From MedAcidi-G1 sp000817085 (GTDB lineage Bacteria > Actinomycetota > Acidimicrobiia > Acidimicrobiales > MedAcidi-G1), in contig JBJLAO010000001.1 in assembly GCA_045568635.1 (NCBI GenBank), positions 124,001 through 188,000 of the forward strand: a stretch of DNA of 64,000 bases, read 5' to 3'. Position 1 is the stretch's first letter. Each line of letters starts with the position of its first letter. Below the pieces are notes generated by a model. The model was not told where the DNA came from. It ran no database searches and worked only from the letters and a program-made list of their open reading frames with translations. The position numbers and the translations under genes are program-made. This document shows positions 17,117 to 26,561 of this stretch, piece by piece.

Positions 17117-17922
17117 ATAAGACTCCTTCTCTGTTTAGCGAAATTAAAGGAGATGGACACCCATTACTGATACTCCACGGATTCACAGGAGACCGCTCAA
17201 CGATGTCATCAATTTCTGAACCTCTTAGTGAAAACTACTCTGTTATATCTGTAGATCTTCCCGGTCATGGAAACACATTGAAAGATATAGAGCCACACTT
17301 ATTTAATTTCGAAGACACTCTCAAAGCCCTAATAGAAGTAATGGAGTTTTATGGTCTGGAAGAATTTAACGTACTGGGCTATTCAATGGGGGGACGTTTA
17401 TCTCTAGGACTAGCCACCAAATACCCAAACATAATAAAGAACACCATCCTGATAGGAGCAACAGCTGGAATAGCTGATGAAAACCAAAGAATTGCCAGAC
17501 GCAGATCTGATGATCGTTTAGCAGAAGAAATCCTAGAAAAAGGTGTTGAGTGGTTTGTTGAATATTGGATGGAACAACCCATCTTCGAGTCTCAAATTAG
17601 AATAGATTCCGAAACTTTCGATGCTTACAAAAAACAAAGGCTACAAAATAATGCCCAAGGCCTAGCGAAAAGCCTGAGAGGTTCTGGGACTGGAAGTCAA
17701 CCTTCTCTTTGGAGAAAACTTAACGAGATCAATTCACCGACCCTCATATTAGTCGGTGAAGAGGACCCTAAATTTAGATCACTTGCGGTTCGTTTAAATA
17801 GTGGAATTAGCAAATCGGAAATCGTAGTAGTGCCAGAATCTGGACATGCTTGCCACCTAGAAAATCCTGATTTCACGCTTGAAATGATAGAAACATTTCT
17901 AGAAGAGGTTCTTTCACGGTGA
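17113..17922 (+). CDS. menH: SHCHC synthase (alpha/beta hydrolase fold)
   Basis: 269 residues. Family features are ILHGFTGDRSTM, DLPGHGNTL, the nucleophile elbow LGYSMGGRLSLGLA, and the C-terminal ESGHACHLENPDF with the catalytic His. MenH removes pyruvate from SEPHCHC to form SHCHC. By sequence alone it could be any alpha/beta hydrolase; the position between menD and menC with 4-base overlaps on both sides makes MenH by far the best call. Confidence 0.93.
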   Translation: MNKTPSLFSEIKGDGHPLLILHGFTGDRSTMSSISEPLSENYSVISVDLPGHGNTLKDIEPHLFNFEDTLKALIEVMEFYGLEEFNVLGYSMGGRLSLGLATKYPNIIKNTILIGATAGIADENQRIARRRSDDRLAEEILEKGVEWFVEYWMEQPIFESQIRIDSETFDAYKKQRLQNNAQGLAKSLRGSGTGSQPSLWRKLNEINSPTLILVGEEDPKFRSLAVRLNSGISKSEIVVVPESGHACHLENPDFTLEMIETFLEEVLSR

Positions 17923-18935
17923 ATATATGTGAAGTGAGAATCGAAAAACATACTCTCCGTTACAAAAAGCCGATCTCAACTTCTCACGGCAGTATTACTG
18001 AGCGTTCGGTAATCCTTCTCGGCCTGAAAGACAAAAAAGGGACTTGGGGCTATGGAGAATCTTCACCACTTAAAGGTTTTTCAAATGAAAATATCCATGA
18101 TGTTGAAAAGATTCTTGCTGAATGGGGCGAAACCAAAAACGAGCGGTTGCTTACAGGGTCTCCTACTGCCAAAGCTGCTGTCGATTGCGCTTTTTTAGAT
18201 TTAAAAGCCAAAAATAACGGCCTCCCACTTCACAAATTTATGAATTCTGAAAGTCTGAAAGAGTTCCCTATTTCTCAACTAATACTGGGTGAAACTCCTG
18301 AAGAACTTGTATCTAATGCACGAAGAAGCACCGAGGCGGGTTATAAAACTTTAAAAATAAAAGTAGGAGCTTCAAGCGAAGAAATTGACTATGAGAGATT
18401 GAAAGCAGTCAGAGAAACAGTAGGGCAAAAAATCGCAATACGAATTGACGCAAACGGTGGATGGGACACAAATCAGGCAATTGATATCCTTGGCCGACTC
18501 GTTCCCTTTGCAATCGAATTTGTTGAAGAACCAACAAGAGGAATTGACAACTTGGCCACCGTACGAAAAAACGTCACTCAAAAAATAGCAATTGATGAAT
18601 CATTACGAGACTTTGAAAACATTGACCTAATCAAAGAATCTCAAATTGCAGACATTCTAATAATCAAACCTTCTGCAATTGGTGGCATATCATTCGCTTC
18701 ACAATTAATTGATCGTGCAAAAAATCTGGAATTGGAAGTGGTTGTTACTTCTCTCTTAGATGGAGCTATCGGAGTGGCGGCGGCAGCACATTTAACTTCT
18801 GCTTATAATTTGTTAGACCCAGCACCCGGGTTAGGTACTTCTGCTTTACTCGCAGACGATCTAGCGGAATCTATTCCCATCAATAATGGGAATATGGTTT
18901 TAGACGACTCTTCTGGTTTGGGGATTAAAATCTGA
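17919..18935 (+). CDS. menC: o-succinylbenzoate synthase
   Basis: 338 residues from a GTG overlapping the end of menH. It is an enolase-superfamily dehydratase acting on SHCHC. Catalytic Lys in TLKIKVG, the Asp in IRIDANGGW, Glu in FVEEPTRG, Asp in IAIDESLRD and Lys in ADILIIKPSAIGG make a full metal-binding and acid-base set. It is the last gene of the men operon; menE, menB and menA are not in the window. Its stop directly abuts the stop of the convergent hydrolase gene, leaving no room for a terminator between them. Confidence 0.95.
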   Translation: MNICEVRIEKHTLRYKKPISTSHGSITERSVILLGLKDKKGTWGYGESSPLKGFSNENIHDVEKILAEWGETKNERLLTGSPTAKAAVDCAFLDLKAKNNGLPLHKFMNSESLKEFPISQLILGETPEELVSNARRSTEAGYKTLKIKVGASSEEIDYERLKAVRETVGQKIAIRIDANGGWDTNQAIDILGRLVPFAIEFVEEPTRGIDNLATVRKNVTQKIAIDESLRDFENIDLIKESQIADILIIKPSAIGGISFASQLIDRAKNLELEVVVTSLLDGAIGVAAAAHLTSAYNLLDPAPGLGTSALLADDLAESIPINNGNMVLDDSSGLGIKI

Positions 18936-20297
18936 CTATTGCATACTCTTTCTGACTGCATCACGCATCTTCATTCTTGGAGTTCGTTCTCCATATGTTG
19001 CTTCCGATTCTCTTGCAGCAGCTGCAAAAATTCCTTTAGACATTAATGAACGCTCCGCAGAACGCCTCTGCCAATAGATCCGTGCTCTTGCTCTCTGGGC
19101 CCCTTCATGAGATGGCTCAGATTGAACAGCAATCTCGACTAGATGACAAGCGAGACGAAGTTCACCTTTTTCAGCAAGTTCGTCAGCGCGGTCGATAAGT
19201 ACTTCGACAGAACCTAATAGTGAAACCATTTCCTTAGCTAAAAGCGAGTCAGGAGCAGGTTTTAATCTTGAAGGGTCACCATCCCACCACCCCCCATAAA
19301 GACGGTAAATATTTCTAACTACAAACTCTGGTTCATCATAAAGAGGTGCCAACCATGGTTTGTCAGACAAATCTGCTGGCACAGAAACTTCATGAATTAT
19401 CTGGTCCAATCTTGCCCCTGAGTTCATCAGCTCGACTGTGGAATCTATTAAATATTCCAAAGCTTCTGCCATGTCCCCCAATACGGACTCAACTCGCTTA
19501 CGTCCAACAATTGGAAGTCCATGAGCTGGATAAACTTTTTCAGCCCCCCTGTCGAGCATCTCTCTCAGCGCCTGAGCCCATTCCGGTGCGTAGCGTTGCA
19601 CCTTTTGAGGGTTACCAGCATTCGGGAAAGTCCAAATAACGAAATCCCCTGCATAAACAGTCTTGTTTTCCTCGTCCCAAACCCAAGTATGATCGTCGGT
19701 TTCACCACGCCCGTGATTCAATTCAAGGCTTTTACCACCGACTTCAAGCAAATAGTTGTCTTTATAGGTGATCTCTGGATCTGCGACACTGTCCGGAAGA
19801 AATGTAGAGCCAAAGCCCCCAATGCCGATTCTCGTTGTACCCACCTCAGCTCTTGGTGTTATCCCTCCAAACTGTCTCTTATTTATATAAGTGTTCCAGT
19901 CACTTGTTAGGCGGTAACGGTCAAAACGATCTAAAACAGCTTCATGCGCAATGACTACAGGTTTTTTTTCCGAGCGTGCTTCAGCGTCTTCCATAAAAGC
20001 TCCACTTCCACCAACATGGTCAAGATGGCCATGTGTATACACAAGAGAATGAATCGGTTCTTTTGACCAATCCCTTAGCGCTTTAACAACATTTTCACCT
20101 GAACCTGTACCGCTAGCATCTACGCAAACAAGGCCTTCTTGGGTTTTCACAGCCCAACAATGAGAAAAAGACTCGACCACTGCAACTTCATCTTCAACTT
20201 CAACTAATTCATCTAGCACTCTGTTATGAGGGGGCTCGGGATTTCCTGTGTCAATAATTCGATTGGATAGTTCCACTGGGTCAACTATTCCGCTCAC
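18936..20297 (-). CDS. metallo-beta-lactamase-fold hydrolase, alkyl-sulfatase-like
   Basis: 453 residues. The N-terminal MBL domain has the zinc motif in YTHGHLDHVGGSGAF and further metal residues in LNHGRGETDDHTWVW and YAGDFVIW; PAHGLPIVG follows. The C-terminal part (EVLIDRADELAEKGELRLACHLVE, then ARIYWQRRSAERSLMSKGIF) matches the dimerisation domain of SdsA1-type alkyl sulfatases. A role in cleaving alkyl sulfates or related esters is likely from the family, but the substrate is not defined. An alpha/beta hydrolase gene lies just upstream on the same strand. Confidence 0.86.
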   Translation of the reverse strand: MSGIVDPVELSNRIIDTGNPEPPHNRVLDELVEVEDEVAVVESFSHCWAVKTQEGLVCVDASGTGSGENVVKALRDWSKEPIHSLVYTHGHLDHVGGSGAFMEDAEARSEKKPVVIAHEAVLDRFDRYRLTSDWNTYINKRQFGGITPRAEVGTTRIGIGGFGSTFLPDSVADPEITYKDNYLLEVGGKSLELNHGRGETDDHTWVWDEENKTVYAGDFVIWTFPNAGNPQKVQRYAPEWAQALREMLDRGAEKVYPAHGLPIVGRKRVESVLGDMAEALEYLIDSTVELMNSGARLDQIIHEVSVPADLSDKPWLAPLYDEPEFVVRNIYRLYGGWWDGDPSRLKPAPDSLLAKEMVSLLGSVEVLIDRADELAEKGELRLACHLVEIAVQSEPSHEGAQRARARIYWQRRSAERSLMSKGIFAAAARESEATYGERTPRMKMRDAVRKSMQ

Positions 20298-20342
20298 TTT
20301 TCATCCTCCTGCTACTTAAAGGTTAGACAAATTGATATCTCT

Positions 20343-21233
20343 CTATCCTATGAACTCACGAATCAATGAACAAGAACGTTCGAGATCTTCAAAAAAGAAA
20401 AAATGTCCACCTTCAATCCAATTGACCTCAGTGTTAATTTCTTCGGCTTGCTGTTCAAACCAAACCTTGCCCAAATCTGTTTGCGTACCTGCCAAGATAT
20501 GGGTTTCAGCTTTAACCTCACTCAAGCGTTCAAATGTACTAAGAGGGCCGTATCTTTCTCGCGAACCGAAAATTGTTGCCTCTGTTTCAGGATTGCATGC
20601 TAATTCGACTTGCCCATCAGCTCTATCGACAAATCCCCACTGCGTGTAGGCCTCTAGCACCGAAGGTTCTAAAGCGTCCAAGGGTTTTCGAGAACCGTAA
20701 GAGTCTTGAATTTCTTTACGGTCCAACCAAATAGATCTCCGTCTACGAGCACCAATGGCCAAAGGATGTTCCTTTTCTTCTAAAAACTCAGCCCGTTCTT
20801 TCCTGGAATCGAAATTCATTGCAATAGCTTCACACAACATTAGAACTTCCACTTTTTCGGGGGCCATGGCTGCAATCTCAATTGCTATTGCCCCACCGAG
20901 AGAGACACCTAGAATCGAGAAAGAATCTACCCGTAATGAGTCCATGACTTTTAATACATCCGATGCCATCAAATCATTTCCCAAATCTGCTTCATCTAGA
21001 ACCTCTTCACTTGCCCCATGACCTCGCAGGTCAACCCCAACAACGCGATAATTTTCACTAAGCAGCCTGGCTACAGGGTCAAATATTCCTGCACAAAAGC
21101 CGTTTGGATGCAGAACGAGCAAGTTGTCGCAAGCTTCGCCAGTTGCTTGCCAATCTAAGTATGCTATTTCAATACCGTCTGAAATAATTTTTCCTTCTAA
21201 AGGCTTATTTTCTATGTTTCTAGCTCTTGACAA
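20343..21233 (-). CDS. alpha/beta hydrolase
   Basis: 296 residues. Motifs: LLVLHPNGFCAGIFDPVA in the oxyanion region, GVDLRGHGAS, the nucleophile elbow LGVSLGGAIAIEIA, and the catalytic His in IEGGHFFFFE. The cap region (RAEFLEEKEHPLAIGARRRR) has no diagnostic motif. It precedes the sulfatase-like gene by 45 nt on the same strand, suggesting a joint role. The substrate is unknown; families of this type include esterases, lactonases and C-C hydrolases. Confidence 0.88.
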   Translation of the reverse strand: MSRARNIENKPLEGKIISDGIEIAYLDWQATGEACDNLLVLHPNGFCAGIFDPVARLLSENYRVVGVDLRGHGASEEVLDEADLGNDLMASDVLKVMDSLRVDSFSILGVSLGGAIAIEIAAMAPEKVEVLMLCEAIAMNFDSRKERAEFLEEKEHPLAIGARRRRSIWLDRKEIQDSYGSRKPLDALEPSVLEAYTQWGFVDRADGQVELACNPETEATIFGSRERYGPLSTFERLSEVKAETHILAGTQTDLGKVWFEQQAEEINTEVNWIEGGHFFFFEDLERSCSLIREFIG

Positions 21234-21316
21234 TCTTCACCTCACAATGAATTTGATATCCAATTGGGATATTTGAGCGTACAGAGATAAAAAGTATCAA
21301 CGACCGAAAGAAAAAA

Positions 21317-22114
21317 TTGGGATTTAATAACCGTTTGTTTCTCTTAATATTTTATGCAATTGTCATATCGTTAATATCTAGTTGTAGCACCAAGGAAACA
21401 AGAGTAAATAAAGTGACCTACTCTCAACCGCATGTAGTAGCGGAATACCCTCACGACCCTAATGCTTTTACGCAAGGTCTCGAATTTTTCGGTGAACGTT
21501 TATTTGAAAGCACCGGACTCTACGGGAGTTCAAGCATAAGAGAAATAGATCTTCAATCTGGATCAACGCTTGATTTTGTAATGTTAGACAGGGACCTATT
21601 TGGAGAAGGCATAACATTTTTAGATAAGAATCGAATCCTTCAGTTGACATGGAAGTCAGAAGAAGCGCTTATATGGGAATTAGACCCACTAAGAATTAAA
21701 AATAGTTGGAAATACGAAGGTCAGGGATGGGGTGTTTGTCTCTTGGATGATGGGCGTCTCGCAATGTCAAACGGATCAGACTCTTTATCCTTTAGAGATT
21801 CCAAAACATTTGAAGTAATTGATTCGGTTGAAGTCACTTTAGATGGTGTGAAAGTTGAAAAATTAAATGAACTTGAATGCGATGATCAAACAGTTTGGGC
21901 AAATATTTGGCAAACAGACCGCATAGTTGGAATTGAATTATCTACTGGTCATGTAACTCACGTTTTGGACGCCTCTAACTTACCTTTAGACAGAGAGAGC
22001 ATGGTGTCAGGTGCTGTTTTAAACGGTATAGCGCGAATACCTGATAGCGAAAATTTTCTTATCACAGGCAAACTTTGGCCCAAAATTTTTGAGGTTAGCT
22101 TCACCAGTGACTGA
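21317..22114 (+). CDS. glutaminyl-peptide cyclotransferase, secreted lipoprotein
   Basis: 265 residues from a TTG at 21317 with GAAAG upstream. An N-terminal hydrophobic segment ends in a lipobox-like LISSC near residue 23. The rest is a plant/bacterial-type glutamine cyclotransferase beta-propeller: YPHDPNAFTQGLEFFGERLFESTGLYGSSSIRE, the WGVCLLDDGRLAMSNGSD segment, LNELECDDQTVWANIW and a C-terminal ARIPDSENFLITGKLWPKIFEV. It forms N-terminal pyroglutamate on exported peptides. It is convergent with the methyltransferase gene, 2 nt apart. Confidence 0.9.
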   Translation: MGFNNRLFLLIFYAIVISLISSCSTKETRVNKVTYSQPHVVAEYPHDPNAFTQGLEFFGERLFESTGLYGSSSIREIDLQSGSTLDFVMLDRDLFGEGITFLDKNRILQLTWKSEEALIWELDPLRIKNSWKYEGQGWGVCLLDDGRLAMSNGSDSLSFRDSKTFEVIDSVEVTLDGVKVEKLNELECDDQTVWANIWQTDRIVGIELSTGHVTHVLDASNLPLDRESMVSGAVLNGIARIPDSENFLITGKLWPKIFEVSFTSD

Positions 22115-22116
22115 AC

Positions 22117-23664
22117 TTAAAGAAAGTTTTTCTCTATCTCTTCTTCTGTCCAAAAACCCGGGAGTGGTAGATCCGGCGAGGTTTGTGCATAAAAAGCGAG
22201 TCTCTCCTGTGCACTTGGGTTGAACATCTCTATTACATCAAATATTCCAGAGCCACATACAGCCCGCAAAGCTCGATCACCTTCACTTTTTAATTTCGGA
22301 AGTTGTGGTGTGAGTACGATTAGCTTTTGCATTTCATTATCATCACTTGCACTTGATAGAACGTGTGCTCGGCCTATAGTTTTCCACAGGATTTCTGGTC
22401 TACGCATTCCTGCTCTGGTGCTGGTAAATGAACCTGAAACTTCTACATACCACAGTCGGCCATCTTTCATATCAGTAACAGAGAATGGGAACTGGACACC
22501 CAAATCTCGCCTATTAACCTTAGTTTTGACTATCTCGAAACCAGCTTTTGTTAGGTGCTCTTCAGCTATATCAGAAGCCTTCTTTCCGCTTTCAGTAGCT
22601 CTGATGAGACTTTCATCTCTGGCTGCTATTTCTTCAAATAAGTTACTTTGTTTGGCTGAAGATCCAATTAAATCTCTTCTCTTCCAATAGTTTTGAGTTT
22701 CCTCTAAACGTTTTTTTTCTACTTCGATTCTTTCACGCGCCAGTTCGATATATTCACCATCTATGTCATAACCAACTCCTCTTCTTCCTGTCCTCAAAGC
22801 CGCAACCAGTGTTGACCCTGAACCAAGAAATGGATCAAGTACAAGATCATCTTTAAAAGAGTAAAGATCTATCAGTCTTCTAGGAAGTTCAACAGGAAAC
22901 GGAGCAGGATGCCCCACTCTTGTGGCTTGTTCAGCATCTATCCGCCAAAGATCTAAAGTTGCCTCCATAAATTCATCTGTTGTCACAGTGTTTTCATGAG
23001 GAAGATCTTCCTTTAGGCGCCTTTTAACATTACGCGCACGGTCAAATCTGCCCTTACTCGCTATAACAACTCTTTCAGTCACATCACGCAGCACAGGATT
23101 TGATGCACTTCGAAATGACCCCCATGCAACCGAGCCTGTAGCTCCTTCAGCTTTCTGCCAGACCACTTCTCCTCTAAGTAGCAACCCAAGCTCATCTTGC
23201 AAAATTCGAATAATATCGCTTGAAAGACTCCTGTAAGGACGTCTTCCAAGATTAGCTACATTTACAGCAATCCTTCCGCCCGGTTCGAGAACTCGTACAC
23301 ATTCAGAAAAAACATCATGCAACATTTCTAAATATTGAAGATAGGACTCTGGTATGCCTGTTGTGTTTTCACCTGTAACTTCAATTTCATATTCTTTGCC
23401 GACAAAATACGGCGGCGAAGTTACTACCAGTGCAACTGACGAATCAGGAATTTGATACATATCACGAGAGTCACCGTGTATACAACCGTCACCAAGTCCT
23501 GTTGCTTTATTTACGGTCTCATCTGCCGAAATAAAAGGAGCAGCAAACCGACGGTAAAAAGATGTTGAATCATGATTTTCGCGCCGACCAGACCCGAAAG
23601 TAGATGTTTCAGTTGCCTTTCCGTAACTAGCCACTGGCCCCCCTAGTAGATTTCTTTGCCGCAA
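22117..23664 (-). CDS. DNA methyltransferase (beta class, probable N4-cytosine) with extra C-terminal domain
   Basis: 515 residues. The catalytic motif TSPPY (about residue 83, LVVTSPPYFVGKEYE) comes before the AdoMet motif LDPFLGSGSTLVAA (about 275), the beta-class order; TSPPY is more usual for N4-cytosine than N6-adenine enzymes. After a coiled linker the last ~150 residues form another domain (RRDLGVQFPFSV, then LWYVEVSGSFTSTRAGMRRPEILWKTIGRA) of unknown family, with a faint likeness to a PD-(D/E)xK nuclease but no clear catalytic Lys. The TTG at 23664 is a weak start; a GTG at 23634 with AGGGGG before it may be the true one. No separate restriction gene is nearby. Confidence 0.85.
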   Translation of the reverse strand: MRQRNLLGGPVASYGKATETSTFGSGRRENHDSTSFYRRFAAPFISADETVNKATGLGDGCIHGDSRDMYQIPDSSVALVVTSPPYFVGKEYEIEVTGENTTGIPESYLQYLEMLHDVFSECVRVLEPGGRIAVNVANLGRRPYRSLSSDIIRILQDELGLLLRGEVVWQKAEGATGSVAWGSFRSASNPVLRDVTERVVIASKGRFDRARNVKRRLKEDLPHENTVTTDEFMEATLDLWRIDAEQATRVGHPAPFPVELPRRLIDLYSFKDDLVLDPFLGSGSTLVAALRTGRRGVGYDIDGEYIELARERIEVEKKRLEETQNYWKRRDLIGSSAKQSNLFEEIAARDESLIRATESGKKASDIAEEHLTKAGFEIVKTKVNRRDLGVQFPFSVTDMKDGRLWYVEVSGSFTSTRAGMRRPEILWKTIGRAHVLSSASDDNEMQKLIVLTPQLPKLKSEGDRALRAVCGSGIFDVIEMFNPSAQERLAFYAQTSPDLPLPGFWTEEEIEKNFL

Positions 23665-23666
23665 AT

Positions 23667-23691
23667 AATGACTTATTTAACTTAAGTCATT
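23667..23691. promoter_or_regulatory. inverted repeat upstream of the methyltransferase gene
   Basis: AATGACTTA and TAAGTCATT form a perfect 9-bp inverted repeat around a 7-nt AT-rich centre, starting 3 nt upstream of the first possible methyltransferase start. It could be an operator for a DNA-binding regulator or the methyltransferase itself. A second, weaker repeat (GATTAAT/ATTAATC) lies at 23743-23760. Confidence 0.4.
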
Positions 23692-23787
23692 AGGGCATTC
23701 CATCGTAGAGGAATACAAGGAATAGGGCAATAAAGACTTACCGATTAATGATAATTAATCCAAAAAGTTTATTTAAAGAGTGTAAAT

Positions 23788-24837
23788 CTATTTCCCCATG
23801 TACAACTCTGGGTAAAGAACTACAAAATTTTCTGCCAGTTCTTTCCTAGCTACTTGTCCAGTAGTTGCCCAATCATAAATTGATCCACCAATTGCATCTG
23901 AAAAAGCTAAAGATGAAACAAACCCATCAAGGTCATCAATAGTAGCTAATGGTTCGCCCGGGTCGGGTAAAGCTGTTCCATCTGCAAGTCCAACTCCCCC
24001 TATGGGGTGAACCAATATCTCTCTATTGCTAAGATTTCTTCTCAATAGTTTTATGTTTTCACTGTTGTAATAATTGGAGTCAGCGTGTTCCTCTGTTCTG
24101 AATGACCAATAATTCATCGGCAACCAAACGTCATACAAACTTTCCAAATCACTCCAAGGGAACTCCGGCCAAAAATTTGAATTTATTACATCAGTTACCA
24201 CAGGCGGCATTACTATCGCCCCCAGTACCCTGTCTTTTAAATTCTCTCTAAGACCTTTAGAAAGTTTAACCAGTCTGGCGCTACGCTCCTGGTGTTCCAG
24301 ACCATCGCTATTCCATTCAATATCTACTGCTAACCCATCGAACTTGTGACCTAGCACTTCAAAATCCGCCAAAGCCAGTAATCTCTCCAAATCCTCTCCA
24401 TTCTCATTCCACTTGGGTAAATACCATGCAACGACATCTAAACCATTTGCATGAGCATTTAAAAGAAAATTCGCAAGATACCAAGGGTCAGATACCAATT
24501 CATTCGAGCGATCTTCACTTCTAGAGCCTTGAAGAAACAACGTCCTAACTTTGCTTCCTGACATTTCAAACGCATCTCTTGGAAGCACCGTAGCGGCACC
24601 ACGAAGATAGTTAGGGTCTGCATCAAAAGAGTCGACCCATGCACCCAGACCTCTATATGAGCTAACGGAGTCTTTTACAACAGTATTCGTCTTCAGGGCA
24701 GGTTCTATGACTTCAATCTGCTTAGAAGAGACACTCAGGTTAATTATTTCTTCATCCGACGTGAATAAGAAAACAGCTACAGCTGCAACGCTCAATAAAA
24801 CTAATGAAAAAATAATCGGTAATTGAAAGTTTTTCAT
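23788..24837 (-). CDS. secreted TIM-barrel protein, glycoside-hydrolase-like
   Basis: 349 residues with an uncleaved-anchor or signal segment at 7-26 (LPIIFSLVLLSVAAVAVFLF). The exported part looks like a TIM barrel of the GH18/GHL kind: VRTLFLQGS, LDVVAWYLPKWNE, the strand FDGLAVDIEWNSDG with Asp/Glu in the position of catalytic acids, DRVLGAIVMPPV, LYDVWLPMNYWSF and SIYDWATTGQ. The catalytic pattern suggests polysaccharide or peptidoglycan binding or cleavage, but I do not recognise an exact family. It is divergent from the deacylase-CapA pair. Confidence 0.75.
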   Translation of the reverse strand: MKNFQLPIIFSLVLLSVAAVAVFLFTSDEEIINLSVSSKQIEVIEPALKTNTVVKDSVSSYRGLGAWVDSFDADPNYLRGAATVLPRDAFEMSGSKVRTLFLQGSRSEDRSNELVSDPWYLANFLLNAHANGLDVVAWYLPKWNENGEDLERLLALADFEVLGHKFDGLAVDIEWNSDGLEHQERSARLVKLSKGLRENLKDRVLGAIVMPPVVTDVINSNFWPEFPWSDLESLYDVWLPMNYWSFRTEEHADSNYYNSENIKLLRRNLSNREILVHPIGGVGLADGTALPDPGEPLATIDDLDGFVSSLAFSDAIGGSIYDWATTGQVARKELAENFVVLYPELYMGK

Positions 24838-24962
24838 TCAAAACCTCCCAACACCTTGTGCATAGTTAATAAATTAGCCACTTTGAATCGTTATATCAGG
24901 TCACACATAGATTTTCGTTACTTGTCATATCTGAAACGCCATGCTCAAGTAACGTCAACTAC

Positions 24963-26561
24963 ATGAACGACGAAAACCCATACGACCAATCTGATGAGAA
25001 AACCTCTTCTAGAAAGTTCGGCAGAAGAGGTTTTCTCATCACTATGGGTTTTGGTGCAGCCGCTTCTGCGTTACTCCGAAAACTTCCTGGCAAACCAAGT
25101 ACAGGAATTTCTCAAACTGCTGGTGACTTAGTTTCATTTCCCCCAACATCTACCTCTACAACTCTTCCCAGTTCCTCTGTTTCTTTAAATGATTCAGAAC
25201 TTGCGAATGAAATCGAAACCGTGTTTGAAAAAGTTATTTCTGGAGGCCGGGTAATCGATCCAGACAGCGGTTATGACGCAGTTGCAAATATAGGCATAGA
25301 TGGAGAAACAATAAAGTTTATAAGCAGCGCTCCTTTAAATGGGGAAACAAAAATTGACGCAACTGGCCTAGTTGTCTCTCCGGGATTCATAGATGTACTT
25401 TCATACCCAACAAATGGATACGGAGAGTGGTACAAAATCGCGGATGGAGTTACTTCAAACCTATGCATGCATGGAATAGATAACCCTATGCAAAAATTTC
25501 TTCAAAATACCGAAACCCACAATCCTCCTGTTAACTATGGAGGAGCCGTGGATCATTATCAACACCGAAAAATTCTTGGAGTCGGCATACAAAAAACCTC
25601 TCTAGAAGAAAGGTCACTTCTTCTCGAGAGAGCTGAAAAAGATATACAGGCAGGGGCAATAGGAATTCACCAGCAGCCTGAGTACACAGTAGATCTAAAA
25701 AAATCAGAAATTGTCGATCATGGGCGTCTAGCAGCAAAATACCACATTCCCTTGTGTCTTCATCTGAGGCATTCTTATGACAAAGATTTCGGCTCCCAGG
25801 AAAGCGCTATAAATGAAGCCGTTGAAGTCGCTCGCGAGACAGGTTGCTCCGTTCACATAGAACATTTGAACTCAACGGGTGGTACCGGAAGAATGCGTGA
25901 AGCTATTGATCAGATACAGAACGCCAGAGATGAAGGACTTGCGCTTACTGCTTGTATTTATCCCTACACTTTTTGGGCTACCTACGCTGGGAGTGCGAGG
26001 TTTGATAATTTTCAAAAAAAATTCGGCATTTCTTTTGAGGACCTACAAGAAGTCGGAAAACCTGGTCGACTGACAGAAGAAACTTTTTCTGTCGCTCGGA
26101 AAAATAACAAGTTGGTCGCAGCATTTGCTATGTCTGAAGAAGATGTAACTGAAGCACTATCTGCACCCTGGGTTTTAATCGGTTCTGACTCAATTCTTGA
26201 AAGGCCACACAACAACCACCCACGTTCCGCAGGTTGTTTTAGTCGCTTCTTAGGTACGTATGTTCGTGACCGAAAAGTTCTTACACTGCCGGATGCTTTG
26301 AGTAGAATTACGGTTCTTCCTGCACGTCTGCTTGAAAAATCTAGCTCATCTATGAAAAATCGTGGGCGAATAAAACCAGGCGCTATTGCAGATATAACTA
26401 TGTTTGATCCGCAGAAAATTTCAGACCGTGCAGATGTATCTAATCCCGCACAGGAGTCTCTTGGAGTTGTTCATGTAATGGTTAATGGAAAACTCGCTAG
26501 AAGTAACACCAAAAACAACAATGTTCAATCCGGTGTTCCCATATTGAGAGATGCCATATGA
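24963..26561 (+). CDS. Tat-exported N-acyl-D-amino-acid deacylase family amidohydrolase
   Basis: 532 residues with a Tat signal, GRRGFLITMGFGAAASALL at about 20-38. The mature part is an amidohydrolase like D-aminoacylase: GGRVIDPDSGYDAVANIGIDG, LVVSPGFIDVLSYPTNGYG, KIADGVTSNL, later HLRHSYDK, VHIEHLNSTGG, a C-terminal GSDSILERPHNNHPRSAG and RGRIKPGAIADITMFDP. The usual H-x-H of the first strand (GFIDxHxH) is missing, as GFIDVLSY; other metal ligands remain. N-acyl-D-glutamate-type substrates are a possibility. The gene overlaps the CapA-like gene by 4 bases, so the two are translationally coupled. Confidence 0.86.
   Translation: MNDENPYDQSDEKTSSRKFGRRGFLITMGFGAAASALLRKLPGKPSTGISQTAGDLVSFPPTSTSTTLPSSSVSLNDSELANEIETVFEKVISGGRVIDPDSGYDAVANIGIDGETIKFISSAPLNGETKIDATGLVVSPGFIDVLSYPTNGYGEWYKIADGVTSNLCMHGIDNPMQKFLQNTETHNPPVNYGGAVDHYQHRKILGVGIQKTSLEERSLLLERAEKDIQAGAIGIHQQPEYTVDLKKSEIVDHGRLAAKYHIPLCLHLRHSYDKDFGSQESAINEAVEVARETGCSVHIEHLNSTGGTGRMREAIDQIQNARDEGLALTACIYPYTFWATYAGSARFDNFQKKFGISFEDLQEVGKPGRLTEETFSVARKNNKLVAAFAMSEEDVTEALSAPWVLIGSDSILERPHNNHPRSAGCFSRFLGTYVRDRKVLTLPDALSRITVLPARLLEKSSSSMKNRGRIKPGAIADITMFDPQKISDRADVSNPAQESLGVVHVMVNGKLARSNTKNNNVQSGVPILRDAI

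Noticed and set aside
18930..18940. Terminator between menC and the sulfatase-like gene
   Set aside because: The two stop codons are directly adjacent; no hairpin fits between them.
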